64,000 nucleotides of DNA from NCBI GenBank assembly GCA_013822765.1, contig PNKY01000004.1:310001-374000 (forward strand). Direction: 5' to 3'. The translations under genes were made by a program, and so were the position numbers. Shown piece by piece: positions 1-9,771 of this stretch. This DNA is from Rhodospirillum sp. GTDB lineage: Bacteria > Pseudomonadota > Alphaproteobacteria > Dongiales > Dongiaceae. Positions within the stretch are counted from its first letter, which is position 1. Each line of letters starts with the position of its first letter. Below the pieces are notes generated by a model that searched no databases, was not told the DNA's origin, and saw only the letters and a list, made by a program, of their open reading frames with translations.

Positions 1-459
1 ATCCATGCCTTTCTCGTGGGCGATGCGCCACGGCAGGCGCTTGGCAGGCTCAACATTCGGCAGATAGCCGCCGAGGATGGCGGGGCTGCTCGAGATCCAG
101 AGTCCATCCGCCGTCCGGCGGTAATACAGGCCCAGCAAGCCGGCCGCATCCTGCCAGCATTGCGTGGCCGAGATCAGCGCCCACTTGCCGGCCCAGAAAC
201 CGGTCCAGTCCTCGATCTCCGAAGAGTGTTTCGAGGGGAAGGCACGCTCGACGGTTGAGCCAGAGGTATCGGCGGGGATGGCGAGACCGAGCAGGTAATA
301 ATCCTTGCCGTCGCGGGATCGCAGCCTGGAGACGCGCAGCTTGGGGCAGAGCGACAGGATCAGCCGGTCGGCGAGCTGAAGCGCTTCCCATTCCGGCCGT
401 ACCCGCACCGCCTCAGGTCCGAGGACGAACTGCTTCTGGTGTGCAACGAGCGCCTGCAC
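1..459 (-). CDS. Unrecognised protein, N-terminal part (runs off window)
   Basis: The minus strand reads open from position 459 to the window edge, 153 codons with no stop. An in-frame TAG lies three codons upstream of a GTG, so GTG at 459 is the only sensible start; the ribosome site is weak. The protein reads naturally: a helical N-terminus, then WTGFWAGKWALIS, QDAAGLLGLYYRR and LWISSSPAIL. This pattern of W-x-G-x-W, D-A-x-G-L and S-S-S-P recalls the amidotransferase-like half of asparagine-synthetase-type proteins found in polysaccharide loci. That resemblance is from memory and weak. It is divergent from a membrane acyltransferase, which would fit surface-glycan work. No function is claimed. 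Confidence 0.6.
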   Translation of the reverse strand, partial: MQALVAHQKQFVLGPEAVRVRPEWEALQLADRLILSLCPKLRVSRLRSRDGKDYYLLGLAIPADTSGSTVERAFPSKHSSEIEDWTGFWAGKWALISATQCWQDAAGLLGLYYRRTADGLWISSSPAILGGYLPNVEPAKRLPWRIAHEKGMD

Positions 460-575
460 GTGCTTGCCCTACCGCCCCGATCTTGCCACGGCACCATCAT
501 CGGCGCCGCTGTGTTAACCTCCAGACGAGTGATGCCCTCATCGTCAGTAGGCTTTGCAGCTTGAATCAGCGTTCA

Positions 576-624
576 GAACCCCGAACCATCCGTACGGTTC
601 CGAACCCTGATCGCAATCTGGTTC
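576..624. repeat. Cluster of five GAACC/GGTTC pentamers
   Basis: In 49 bases between the two divergent genes there are five copies of GAACC or its complement: 576-580, 583-587, 596-600 (complement), 602-606 and 620-624 (complement). The pair at 583-587 and 596-600 forms a small inverted repeat with an 8-base centre. The position is right for an operator serving both genes. No regulator is identified. Confidence 0.4.
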
Positions 625-747
625 GTGGTTGCTGTCCTGCATCACCGCGGATCGTTCGAGACGAATCTGGCAGGGAACCAAGGGGCACTATCGACATTGG
701 TCGGGCGCCGAGGGTCGGTGGTGCGCACGAACAACAGGCAGGGGCAA

Positions 748-1908
748 ATGATTTCCGCATTGACGGGAGCGGGACGCGCGGTTCACGCGAGCATACGCGG
801 CGATGCCCCGGCTATGTCAAAAGACACTCTGTCCCTGACGATCAACTTCGCCCGCATCTCTTTGATCGTCGGCCTTGTGTTCCTGCACTATGAATGGTTT
901 CCAAACGCCCGCATCTCGCCGTTTCGTGGTCTCGATCCCACGCAGAACCAGATCGCGACCTTCGTGCAGAGCTTCGTGCTGTTCTTCTTTTTCAGCGTGG
1001 TGCCGCTGCTCAGCATGATCTCGGGCTGGCTGTTCTTTTCCTTCCACAGTGACGCGGGGGTTGCGCTGCGCAGCCGCATACGCCGCCGATTTGTATCGCT
1101 CTATCTGCCCCTGGTGTTCTGGAACGCGCTGTTCCTTGCAGTCTTGCTGCTGTTGTTCCAGGTCGATCCGGCGAACAAGCTGTTGGCGGAGATGAACATC
1201 AACTTTGGCTCGGCCGGTCCGCTCGAATACGTGAATGCGGTGTTCGCAGTGACCGAGCATCCGATCGGTTTCCAGTTCTGGTTTGTGCGGGATCTGTTCG
1301 TGACGGTGCTGGTCAGCCCGATCCTGTGGCTCCTGCTGACGCGCGCGCCGCTGCTGGGCGCCGTGCTCCTCGGCGGTGCGTGGCTCATCGGGCACGACTT
1401 GTGGATCTTCTTTCGCACCGATGTCGTGTTCTTCTTCTATCTCGGCGCCTGGATCAGGCTGCGCGGAGTCCCGGTGGAGATCGGCGCCCGCGCGACGGTG
1501 GTGTTCCTGGCGGCGTATGTCGCGCTGTGCGCGGCGAGGACGCTCGCACCTTATGTGGTGGATGGCGATCCCTTCATCCTGCAGGCCGCGACCCGCGGCA
1601 TGCGGCTGGTCGGTGTCCTGGCCTGCTGGGGCCTGTTCCAGCGCATCGCGCCCATGCCAATCGGTGGACTGGTCGCACGGTTCGGCGGCCTCGCGTTCTT
1701 TCTGCACGCCGCGCACTTCCCGCTGATCGCCGAGGTCAAGCTGATCCTGTGGGACCTGGTGCCGGCCGAGACGCAAGCCTGGATGCTTGTTCACTATGTC
1801 GTGAGCGTGCTCATCACGGTCGTGCTCGGCATCGGGCTCGGGCTCCTGCTGACGCGCTCGGCGCCCAAGGCCTTCGCCCTGCTGAACGGCGGCCGGGTGG
1901 TCGCCTAG
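748..1908 (+). CDS. Acyltransferase family 3 membrane protein
   Basis: An integral membrane O-acyltransferase of the OafA/NodX type (Acyltransferase_3), which moves acyl groups onto surface sugars or lipids in the inner membrane. About ten hydrophobic helices are visible, and the N-terminal block INFARISLIVGLVFLHY carries the Arg and His expected near the start of this family. Start choice is open: ATG at 748 has AGGGG a few bases upstream, whereas ATG at 814 (MSKDTLS) begins closer to the first conserved helix but lacks a ribosome site. Its stop TAG shares a CTAG with the stop of the convergent APC permease. Substrate is not readable from the sequence. Confidence 0.8.
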   Translation: MISALTGAGRAVHASIRGDAPAMSKDTLSLTINFARISLIVGLVFLHYEWFPNARISPFRGLDPTQNQIATFVQSFVLFFFFSVVPLLSMISGWLFFSFHSDAGVALRSRIRRRFVSLYLPLVFWNALFLAVLLLLFQVDPANKLLAEMNINFGSAGPLEYVNAVFAVTEHPIGFQFWFVRDLFVTVLVSPILWLLLTRAPLLGAVLLGGAWLIGHDLWIFFRTDVVFFFYLGAWIRLRGVPVEIGARATVVFLAAYVALCAARTLAPYVVDGDPFILQAATRGMRLVGVLACWGLFQRIAPMPIGGLVARFGGLAFFLHAAHFPLIAEVKLILWDLVPAETQAWMLVHYVVSVLITVVLGIGLGLLLTRSAPKAFALLNGGRVVA

Positions 1909-3320
1909 TTCACTGGCCCGCGCATGTCGGCCTCGCCGGTCAGAGGCTCGCCCGCCACTTGGCCGGTGGCGCGGTTGATCAGCACGGTCACGACCCACAG
2001 CACCACGCCGATGCCGATCAGGATGCCGGCGATCTTGTATTGCACCGGATCACGCCCGGTCCACGGGCCGGCAAGGAAGGCGCAGGCCAATGCACCGACC
2101 ACCGGCAGGAAGGTCGGGGTGCGGAAATGGTTGTGTTCACCCTTTTCCTTGCGCAGGGCCAGCACCGCGATGTTGACCACCGTGAAGACGAAGAGCAACA
2201 GCAGCGCGGTGGTGCCGCCAAGCGCCGGAACCTCTCCGACGAAGGAGATGAGGCCGAAGGCGAGCAGGGTGGTGAAGCCGATCGCGATGTAGGGCGTGCG
2301 CCGCGATGCATGGACCTTGCCGAAGATGGCCGGCAGGACGTGCTCGCGGCTCATGCCATAGACCAGGCGGCTCGCCATCAGCATGTTGATGAGCGCGCTG
2401 TTGGCGACGGCGAACATGGTGATGAGGCCGAAGATCTCCAGCGGGAAGCCGGGCGCGCCGGCCTGCACCACTTGCAGCAGCGGTGTCTCGCCTTCGCCCA
2501 GCTGATCGGGCGCCACCAGGGTGACGGCCGAGATCGACACCAGCACGTAGATCACTCCCGTGATCAGCAGGCCGGTCAGCAGGATCTTGGGGAAGATGCT
2601 GCGCGGCTCCTGGCACTCCTCTACCATGTTGACCGAATCCTCGAACCCGACCATGGCGAAGAAGGCAAGGGTGGTGGCGGCGATCACCGACCAGAACGCG
2701 CCGCGATCCGCGCTGGCGCTGAACTGCGTGACGCGCGACACGTCGCCTTCGCCGGCGCTGATCGCCAACAGCCCGATCACGATGATGATGAGCAGACCGG
2801 TCAGCTCCACGCAGGTCAGCACCACGTTGGCCTTCACGCTCTCGCCGACGCCGCGGAAATTGATGATGGCGACGAGCGCCATGAAGGCGAGGCCGACCAG
2901 CGTGACGCCGAAGGTGCCGGCGAGTCCCAGGTCGAAGGCATTGGACAGGTTGGCCGCAAAGGCGCGTGACGCGGTCGATGCCGAGGTGATGCCCGAGCAC
3001 ATGACCGCGAAGGCGACGATGAAGGTGATAAAATGGATGCCGAACGCCCGATGGGTATAGAGCGCGGCGCCGGCGGCGCGCGGGTACTTGGTCACCAGCT
3101 CGAGGTAGCTGAAGGCGGTGACGACCGCGACGGCGAAGGCGACCACGAACGGCATCCACACCACGCCGCCCACCTGCTTGGCGACCTGGCCGGTCAGGGC
3201 ATAGATGCCGGTGCCGAGGATATCGCCGACAATGAACAGCAGCAGGAGCCAGGGACCCATGACGCGGTGCAGGGAGGGCTCGACGGTCTTGGCGGGGACG
3301 CTGTCGGTTGAAATGCTCAT
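1905..3320 (-). CDS. APC-family amino acid/polyamine permease
   Basis: A 471-residue secondary transporter of the amino acid-polyamine-organocation superfamily, inner membrane, about 12 hydrophobic helices. The first helix carries GDILGTGIYAL, the unwound substrate-binding G-x-G-x-Y motif seen in APC permeases, and helices 2-3 contain the AFSYLELVTKYPRAAGAALYTHRAFG block typical of the family. Length matches the usual 450-500. It is monocistronic between a convergent acyltransferase (stops overlap on CTAG) and a divergent coiled-coil gene. Substrate is unknown; a basic or neutral amino acid is the family default. Confidence 0.85.
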   Translation of the reverse strand: MSISTDSVPAKTVEPSLHRVMGPWLLLLFIVGDILGTGIYALTGQVAKQVGGVVWMPFVVAFAVAVVTAFSYLELVTKYPRAAGAALYTHRAFGIHFITFIVAFAVMCSGITSASTASRAFAANLSNAFDLGLAGTFGVTLVGLAFMALVAIINFRGVGESVKANVVLTCVELTGLLIIIVIGLLAISAGEGDVSRVTQFSASADRGAFWSVIAATTLAFFAMVGFEDSVNMVEECQEPRSIFPKILLTGLLITGVIYVLVSISAVTLVAPDQLGEGETPLLQVVQAGAPGFPLEIFGLITMFAVANSALINMLMASRLVYGMSREHVLPAIFGKVHASRRTPYIAIGFTTLLAFGLISFVGEVPALGGTTALLLLFVFTVVNIAVLALRKEKGEHNHFRTPTFLPVVGALACAFLAGPWTGRDPVQYKIAGILIGIGVVLWVVTVLINRATGQVAGEPLTGEADMRGPVN

Positions 3321-3544
3321 CGCACTACCTCGGCGCTAGACAGGAATACGCCCAACTATGCGCTTGCCGCGGAGTGCGTCAATGGTGTTGGCCTTGATTG
3401 GCGCGGAACCGCGAAGGTCCACCACCGCAAGCCCCCGGGGCCATCATCGACGGCTGTCCGGCGAGGGCATCTACAACGAGCGCCGGAAATGTGCTATGAG
3501 TGCGCATCGCAGGCTGTTGCCCTGCCGGATGCGCGCGGGCCGCC

Positions 3545-5233
3545 ATGTCGTTCGACGACACCTTCGAAAGGCAGCTGGTCGAAGCGTATGACAAGAGCGC
3601 CCGGCATTTCTCCCAATTGTTTAACGCCACCATCATCTTCGCGTTCGCCTTCCTCGCCTTCATACTGGTGCCGCTGGTCGCGCTGCAGCGCGAGGACGCA
3701 ACCATCGACCATGCGCTGGTACAGGCCAAAATAGACATCGGCAAGGCCGAGGCCGAGCAGAAAGAACTCGCATCGCAACAAAGCGAGACCAAGGCACTCC
3801 TCGGCAATCTGCCGGCACTGCGGGAGGAACTGCTTAGCAAGCGGGCGGGACTGGAAGAGCAGGATGCAGCGCTGCAGCAGGAGATCGAGACCGTGCAGCT
3901 GGCGCTCGACAAGATAACCCAGGAGCAAGGGCGCCTGGAAGGCATGGTGAGCGCCTTCGAGCGAATCGCGCAAGCAGCGGACGCGCTGCAGCCGTTGGAC
4001 GTCGATGCGTTCGTGCGCGAGCTGCAGGATTTTTTGCGGCAGTCCTCCGATATCATCTGGAATGGAGCGGCATTGGAGGAGGCGGATTTCCATCCTGATT
4101 GCCCGATCGCCGATCGGGACGAGCGCGCGAACTGCGTGGTCCGCGCCAAAGTCATGCAGATGCTGACCGCGACCGAGCAAAAGCTGCGGGAACAGATCAT
4201 CGCACCCTTGGCCGGAATCGATCGTGCGGTCGCCGATGCCGCGGAAGCGCGGCTCAAAGAGGCCCATGAGAATTTCGGCCATAGGTTGGATCAGCAGCCC
4301 GGGTTCTGGCAGGCCGTGGTGCACAAGCAGGATGTCGGCCAGGAGTTCGCCGAAGAAATTGCGAGGGTCTCTAAAGATGTCAACGCGGCGATCTTCGACA
4401 AGATCAAGCAGTGGGCGCTGGCTGTCAGCAATCTGCAGCTGAAACAATCTGAATTCATCGAAGCCGCCGCTCTGCGACAGCGGGAAATAAATGAACTGGG
4501 AGAGGCGAAAGCCAAGTCTGAAAGTGAGATCGCAGGGCTGGCGGCGCAAATCTCGCAGGCCGAGGGGAGAATCACCGCGATCGAGCAAAAGGTTGCGGAC
4601 GTGAAGGCAAAGATGACTGCAGGCAACGAGCAGATCGTCACGCTGACTGCTGCCCAAACAAAGATTGTCGGGAAGCGGGAGGCGATCAGCGACCGGATGA
4701 AAGGCGTGCAGAGCCCGTTCGGTGCCTTGCCCATCGGCCTGACCGAAGCCGTCCAGGTGTTTCCGATCATCGTCGCGGTTGGCTTTGTCATGGCCTTGTT
4801 CGCGCTCACGAACGCGATCCGGCTGCGCAGCCGCTATCATCTCCTGCTGCGAAAGAAGTTTCCGGCGGAAGCCGCGGATCTTGAAGAACGAGTCGCCTTG
4901 ACCGTGCCGCTCTTCCTCGATCCACTCCGGCGAATGCACGACAATGCCTGGCGTGGCGCCGTGCTGGCGCTGCCAATTCTGGTCTATGTGGCCGGGGTCC
5001 TGCTCATCGCCGAGAGCCAGAGGCTCGCGCCACAGGCCGAGGAGACCAACCGCTTCATCGAGAACGGGTATGGATGGCTGTATCTCGCCGTTGCATCATT
5101 GCTTTTGCTGCCGCTGTATCAGGTCGCCAAGGCATGGGCAAGTTATGAACCAACGCGCAACGGGGGCACGGTGACGGCGCCGCGTGCGGAACCAACCGGC
5201 GCGCAGCCCCCACAGGGGCCAGCGGACTCCTGA
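3545..5233 (+). CDS. Unrecognised membrane protein with large extracytoplasmic coiled coil
   Basis: I do not recognise this 562-residue protein. It has one helix at about 29-47, a long heptad-rich region at about 50-400, then helices at about 404-424, 470-489 and 510-527 and a Pro/Ala-rich tail. If the short N-terminus is cytoplasmic, the coiled coil is periplasmic. Two cysteines at 186 and 197 sit in a non-helical insert rich in Asp and Pro and could form a disulfide there. ATG at 3545 (MSFDD) is preferred over an upstream in-frame ATG at 3500, whose extra residues are not protein-like. The gene is alone between a divergent APC permease and a convergent AraC gene. The shape suggests a scaffold or tether, which is only inference. 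Confidence 0.75.
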   Translation: MSFDDTFERQLVEAYDKSARHFSQLFNATIIFAFAFLAFILVPLVALQREDATIDHALVQAKIDIGKAEAEQKELASQQSETKALLGNLPALREELLSKRAGLEEQDAALQQEIETVQLALDKITQEQGRLEGMVSAFERIAQAADALQPLDVDAFVRELQDFLRQSSDIIWNGAALEEADFHPDCPIADRDERANCVVRAKVMQMLTATEQKLREQIIAPLAGIDRAVADAAEARLKEAHENFGHRLDQQPGFWQAVVHKQDVGQEFAEEIARVSKDVNAAIFDKIKQWALAVSNLQLKQSEFIEAAALRQREINELGEAKAKSESEIAGLAAQISQAEGRITAIEQKVADVKAKMTAGNEQIVTLTAAQTKIVGKREAISDRMKGVQSPFGALPIGLTEAVQVFPIIVAVGFVMALFALTNAIRLRSRYHLLLRKKFPAEAADLEERVALTVPLFLDPLRRMHDNAWRGAVLALPILVYVAGVLLIAESQRLAPQAEETNRFIENGYGWLYLAVASLLLLPLYQVAKAWASYEPTRNGGTVTAPRAEPTGAQPPQGPADS

Positions 5234-5287
5234 ATCTGGAACAAAGCCCGGCCCGCTCTCGAAAGCCTGTCCGCGCAAGAGCGCTCG

Positions 5288-6268
5288 CTAGCGCCCGACG
5301 TTCGCACCGGAACTGCCCTCGTAGAATGTCTGGCCATGCGCGAGCGCGGCGCGCATCTCCTCGTCGAAGCGGTAGAGCTCCGTCGACTTCTGCATATTGC
5401 GCTTGGCGTGCCGGCGGTATTCCGACGGCGGCAGGCCGCACAGCTTGCGGAATTGGCGGTTGAAGTTGGACAGATTGTTGAAGCCGGTCTCGAAGCACAC
5501 GTCGGTGACCGGCTTGTCGGTCTCCATCAGCAGGTCGCAAGCGCGGTTGACCCGCATCCGGTTCAGGTAGTGCACGAAGCCGTGGCCGGTGTTGCGCTTG
5601 AAGAAGCGCGAGAAAGTTGGCTCCGACATGCCGAACCAGCGGGCCGCGTCGGACAGGTGCACATCCTTGGCGATGTTCTTCATCAGGAAGCCTATCACCT
5701 GCTTGATGGTATCGGCGGCGGCGCTGTCCGGCGCGTCGCTGTAGTCGCGGCTCGACAGCAGGCGTCGCTCCGGCGAGATCGCCAGCTCATAGAGCAACTC
5801 GAACAGCAACAGGAGGCGGCGCATCGCCGTGACCTGGCCGATCTGGCGCAGCACATTGGCGCCGACCAGCGCCGCATCGCCATGGAACTCGATGCCGTAG
5901 CGCGCATCCTGGAGCAGCGGCTCGATCTCCTTGACCTCGGGCCACATCGCCATCGCGTCGCGCACGAAGCTGTCCTTGAACTGCACCAGCATGTCGCGAT
6001 TGCGCACATACTCGCCGGGCGCGATGTCGCTGACCCAGTTGTGCGGCAGGTTGGGGCCGGTCAGCACCAGCGAGCCCGGCGCAAAGCTGCCGACATGGTC
6101 ACCGATGAACATCTTTCCGCTGGTGTGCTGGATCAGGTGCAGTTCGTATTCCGGATGGTAGTGCCACTTGGCGAGATCGTGCGGATAGGCGTGCACGTTC
6201 CAGCGGAAGGATTCCTGCGGCCCGCCGACGATGAGTTCGAAATCCGGTCCCGTCCTCGATCGCTTCAT
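5288..6268 (-). CDS. AraC-family regulator of polyol operon
   Basis: A 326-residue transcription factor. The N-terminal cupin-like effector domain carries WHYHPEYELHLI (about residues 37-48 of this start), and the C-terminal AraC/XylS domain has two helix-turn-helices with GFNNLSNFNRQFRKLCGLPPSEYRR, the family signature. It is divergent from the polyol ABC operon across about 280 bases, so it most likely activates that operon when a sugar alcohol binds. A longer start at 6364 exists; ATG at 6268 is preferred because the conserved domain begins soon after, though its ribosome site (AGGG) is very close to the start. Role is inferred from position. Confidence 0.85.
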   Translation of the reverse strand: MKRSRTGPDFELIVGGPQESFRWNVHAYPHDLAKWHYHPEYELHLIQHTSGKMFIGDHVGSFAPGSLVLTGPNLPHNWVSDIAPGEYVRNRDMLVQFKDSFVRDAMAMWPEVKEIEPLLQDARYGIEFHGDAALVGANVLRQIGQVTAMRRLLLLFELLYELAISPERRLLSSRDYSDAPDSAAADTIKQVIGFLMKNIAKDVHLSDAARWFGMSEPTFSRFFKRNTGHGFVHYLNRMRVNRACDLLMETDKPVTDVCFETGFNNLSNFNRQFRKLCGLPPSEYRRHAKRNMQKSTELYRFDEEMRAALAHGQTFYEGSSGANVGR

Positions 6269-6550
6269 CCCTGCACCCGCCTGCAATGGCCGTCCCGCAA
6301 CGCATTCATGCTCAAGCTGTGACGCGCCTGTGTCAATCAACTTGACGATCAGGTCGTGTTGCACCGCAAAATCTTAAACAGCGAAAAAAATGCGCACTCC
6401 GGCCGCGAAAAGCGTGTAGCACGCGCTGGAAGCGAGCGGATAATCCACATCGAGAAGCGCGCTGCTCTCGGCCAACACAAAGAACATCTCGAGACCCGGG
6501 CGCGGCTCCTTCGGACAATCACAAACGACAACAAAATCTGGGAGAATCCG

Positions 6551-7981
6551 ATGCGCTCCAGACTTGGAATAAGAGCCGCGATCGCCGCAGCCTCGGTGGT
6601 GACAGCGGTTTCCACCGCCCACGCCGATTTCTGGTCGGACGCGGCGGCGCCGTACAAAGGCGTGACGATTCGTGGCGTTTCCGAGAGCACGCCGCCGTCA
6701 AATTACGTCAAGGATGTGCTTGGCCCAGCCTTCACCAGCGCGACCGGCATCAACGTGGAGTTCGAGGCGACCTCCTGGGACCAGATGTACGACAAGGCGA
6801 TCAAGGACATGGAGGCCAAGACCGGCATCTATGACTTCGTCTATATCGAGCAGGACATCATCTACTCGTACCTGTCGCGCAATTTCCTGGTCGACATCAC
6901 CAAGTCGCTGAAGGACGATCCGAAGCTGGCGTCGCCGGACTTCAAGGTCGACAACTTCACCACCTTCATCAACTACTTCAAGAACGCCGACGGCGACGTG
7001 TTCGGCGTGCCGATGGAGGCCTTCGTCAAGGTCTATCTCTATCGCAAGGACCTGTTCGACGATCCGAAGAACAAGGAAGCGTTCAAGGCCAAGTACGGCT
7101 ACGACCTGGCGCCGGCCAAGGACCACAAGCAGTACCGCGACATCGCCGAGTTCTTCACCCAATGGGGCAAGGACAACGACCAGGAAGTCTGGGGCACCAC
7201 GGTCCAGGCGCACACCGGGCATCCCGCGTCGTGGTACGAGTTCTTCGAGAGCTGGGGCCCGACCTTCGGGGTCTACAACTGGGGCATCAACCCGGACGGC
7301 TGGAGCGCGACAGTCGCCAACGGCGGCTCCATGAATGGCCCGAAGGCCAAGGCCGCGCTGGAATACTGGCTCGGGCTGCTCAAGTTCGCGCCGCCTGAGT
7401 CGACGTCCAGCACCTGGGACGAGGTCGCGGCCACCTTCGCCGCCGGCCGCGCCGCGCAGGGCCTGGTCTATGGCGAGAATGCGGCCTGGATCGCCACCAA
7501 TGCCGACAAGTCCAACGTCGTCGGCAAGGTCGGCGTTGCCCTGCCGCCGATGGAGCCTGGTGTCCTGGAGGAGGCCGAGTCCGGCAAAGGCTACATCGGC
7601 TATTATGATGGCGGCGCCTTCGGCATCCCGTTCTCGTCCAAGAATCAGCAGGCCGCCCTGCTGTTCCTGCAATATATCGGCCAGGCCTCGGTGCAGGCCG
7701 ACTGGGCGGTGGCGGGTTCGCGCATCACCCACCAGGCGACCTACGACGATCCGAAGGTCAAGGACATGGATGCCAAGACCGACGGCTACTTCACCCTGAT
7801 GAAGAACGACGGCAAGCTGTTCGCCGGCGCACCGCCGTATCCGTTCCACGCCCAGGTGCGCGAAGCGACCGCGCCGTTCTTCTACGAGGCGATTACCGGA
7901 GAGCTGAGCGCGTCCGACGCCCTCGACAAGATGGCGGAAGCGGCGGAAGCCGAGCTCAAGAAACTGGGTTATCGTAAGTAA
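6551..7981 (+). CDS. Extracellular sugar/polyol-binding protein (ABC, family 1)
   Basis: A 476-residue periplasmic solute-binding protein of the MalE-like family 1. The N-terminus has a clear signal peptide (Arg-rich start, Ala/Val core, predicted cut after AHA at residue 25). The mature part has the expected two-lobe pattern, with blocks such as [21 protein letters not shown] and [19 protein letters not shown] ribosome site precedes ATG 6551. It is the first gene of an operon with two permeases, a small membrane protein, a medium-chain polyol dehydrogenase and an SDR, so a sugar alcohol is the likely ligand. A strong stem-loop follows the stop codon. Confidence 0.9.
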   Translation: MRSRLGIRAAIAAASVVTAVSTAHADFWSDAAAPYKGVTIRGVSESTPPSNYVKDVLGPAFTSATGINVEFEATSWDQMYDKAIKDMEAKTGIYDFVYIEQDIIYSYLSRNFLVDITKSLKDDPKLASPDFKVDNFTTFINYFKNADGDVFGVPMEAFVKVYLYRKDLFDDPKNKEAFKAKYGYDLAPAKDHKQYRDIAEFFTQWGKDNDQEVWGTTVQAHTGHPASWYEFFESWGPTFGVYNWGINPDGWSATVANGGSMNGPKAKAALEYWLGLLKFAPPESTSSTWDEVAATFAAGRAAQGLVYGENAAWIATNADKSNVVGKVGVALPPMEPGVLEEAESGKGYIGYYDGGAFGIPFSSKNQQAALLFLQYIGQASVQADWAVAGSRITHQATYDDPKVKDMDAKTDGYFTLMKNDGKLFAGAPPYPFHAQVREATAPFFYEAITGELSASDALDKMAEAAEAELKKLGYRK

Positions 7982-7996
7982 GGTGTGTCCTCCCTG

Positions 7997-8029
7997 CCGG
8001 GGCGGCGCGATGCCGCCCCGGTTCATTTT
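7997..8029 (+). terminator. Stem-loop after binding-protein gene (attenuator)
   Basis: A perfect 10-bp stem (CCGGGGCGGC at 7997-8006, complement at 8012-8021) with a 5-base loop is followed by TTCATTTT. It lies between the binding-protein gene and the first permease gene. It can act as a partial terminator or 3'-end protector that leaves the binding-protein message in excess. Confidence 0.75.
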
Positions 8030-8046
8030 GCGTTTCGAGTGGGTGA

Positions 8047-8928
8047 ATGCGGTCAACCTCCATCGGCTGGCTGTTGCTGGCGCCGACGCTGCTGATCCTC
8101 GTGGTGTTCGGCGTGGTGCCGTTCATCTACGTACTGGTGGTCGGCTTCACCGAGTGGAACGCGTTCGCCGCCGATCCGACCGCGCATTTCGCCGGGGTCG
8201 AGAACTACCGCCGGCTGGTGTTCGACGATCAGTTCCTCGGTTCGCTGTGGAAAACCCTGTGGTTCGGCCTGTTCGCCGTCGGAAGCCAGCTGGTGCTCGG
8301 CTATTTCCTGGCCCAGCTTTTGATGAAGGACATCCCGTTCAAGGGATTCTTCCGCACCATCCACACCTTGCCGCTGATGGTGGCGCCGATCGCGGTCGGC
8401 GCGACCTGGCGGCTGCTCACCGTCCCGGGGCTCGGGCCATTGCCATACTATCTCGAGCGCTGGTTCGGCATCGAGTTCCGGCTCGGCACCTATGCCGACC
8501 AGGCTTTCCTCACCACCATCATGATGGATGTGTGGCACTGGACGCCGCTGGTGACGCTGACCCTGATGGCGGGTTTGGCGTCGATGCCCAAGGAGCCGTT
8601 CGAGCAGGCGCAGATCGACGGCGCCAACAAATTCCAGATCTTCTGGCACATCACGCTGCCGATGCTGAAGCCGACCATCCTGGCGACGGTCTTCATCCGC
8701 CTGATGGATGCGCTGCGCACGGTCGATGAGGTGTGGATGCTGACCGGCGGAGGGCCCGGTTCGGCCACACGCTATATCGGCCTGCACATCTGGCGCGTGG
8801 TCTTTCCCAAGACCGACTACGGCTACGGCGCGGCAATGTCGCTGCTCACGCTCTATCTAACCATCCTAATGTGCTGGCTGCTCTATGCCGCCCTGGTGGC
8901 GCGGCGCGAACTGCCGAAGGCGGAGTGA
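8047..8928 (+). CDS. Sugar/polyol ABC permease, MalF-type
   Basis: A 293-residue inner-membrane ABC permease with six hydrophobic helices. The cytoplasmic EAA loop reads [20 protein letters not shown], the site that contacts the ATPase. It forms a heterodimeric channel with the next gene product, which starts inside this stop codon (TGATG), so the two are translationally coupled. Length is usual for the MalF/UgpA group without the large periplasmic insert. It lies downstream of the binding protein and its hairpin. Confidence 0.9.
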   Translation: MRSTSIGWLLLAPTLLILVVFGVVPFIYVLVVGFTEWNAFAADPTAHFAGVENYRRLVFDDQFLGSLWKTLWFGLFAVGSQLVLGYFLAQLLMKDIPFKGFFRTIHTLPLMVAPIAVGATWRLLTVPGLGPLPYYLERWFGIEFRLGTYADQAFLTTIMMDVWHWTPLVTLTLMAGLASMPKEPFEQAQIDGANKFQIFWHITLPMLKPTILATVFIRLMDALRTVDEVWMLTGGGPGSATRYIGLHIWRVVFPKTDYGYGAAMSLLTLYLTILMCWLLYAALVARRELPKAE

Positions 8929-9767
8929 TGATGAAGCGGCATGGCAAATGGGTGTCGCTGGTATTCTGGATCGCAGCCAGCCTCGTCACCCTGTTCCCGA
9001 TCTACTGGATGTTCGTGGTCTCGGCCAAGAGCCGGGTCGAGCTGTTCGGCAAGCCGAACTTCATCATCAAGAAATTCTTCGTCGAGAACTACACCAACAC
9101 GCTGGCCGACCCGAGCTTCCAGAAATACCTGATCAACTCGATCGTCGTGGCGAGCTGCAACGCGCTGCTGGTGACGACCTTGGCGCTGTTCGCGACCTAT
9201 GCGCTGTCGCGCTTCAAGCTGGTGGGCAGGGAGAACATCTTCTTCTGGACCATCACCAACCGCATGGCGCCGCCGGCGGTGTTCCTGCTGCCGCTGTTCC
9301 TGCTGTTCACCCAGGCGTTCGCGATCGGCGATTGGAAACTGTACGACACCCGCATCGGGCTCATCCTGCTCTATTGCGTGTTCAACCTGCCGTTCGCGAT
9401 CTGGACCATGCGCAGCGTGATCGACGGCATCCCCAAGGAGCTGGACGAGGCCGCCATGATCGATGGCGCGAACACCTGGCAGATCCTGACCAAGGTCATC
9501 ATTCCGCTGGCGCGGCCGGGCCTTGCCGTCACCGCCATCCTGACCTGGGTGTTCGCCTGGAACGAATATCTGTTCGCCGCCACCCTCACCAGCGTCCATG
9601 CCCGCACCATCACGACGGGCCTTGCCGAGTTCGTGACCGTGACCGGCACCAACTGGGGCCAGATGGCGGCGACCGCCACCTTGACGCTGCTGCCGGCCTT
9701 GCTGTTCCTGGGCCTGGTGCAGCGCCATATCGTCGCCGGCCTGACCTTCGGCGCGGTCAAGGAGTAG
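8928..9767 (+). CDS. Sugar/polyol ABC permease, MalG-type
   Basis: A 279-residue partner permease, six helices, with the EAA loop [23 protein letters not shown] and the C-terminal GLTFGAVKE ending typical of the MalG/UgpE group. ATG at 8928 overlaps the upstream TGA; an adjacent ATG at 8931 is equivalent. It pairs with the preceding permease. The usual third component, an ATPase, is not found next to it; the next gene is a 71-residue membrane protein. Confidence 0.9.
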   Translation: MMKRHGKWVSLVFWIAASLVTLFPIYWMFVVSAKSRVELFGKPNFIIKKFFVENYTNTLADPSFQKYLINSIVVASCNALLVTTLALFATYALSRFKLVGRENIFFWTITNRMAPPAVFLLPLFLLFTQAFAIGDWKLYDTRIGLILLYCVFNLPFAIWTMRSVIDGIPKELDEAAMIDGANTWQILTKVIIPLARPGLAVTAILTWVFAWNEYLFAATLTSVHARTITTGLAEFVTVTGTNWGQMAATATLTLLPALLFLGLVQRHIVAGLTFGAVKE

Positions 9768-9771
9768 GGGA

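Noticed and set aside
817..1998. 393-codon minus-strand frame
   Set aside because: Antisense to the acyltransferase, extremely rich in Glu, Gln, Arg and His; composition unlike any neighbour protein.
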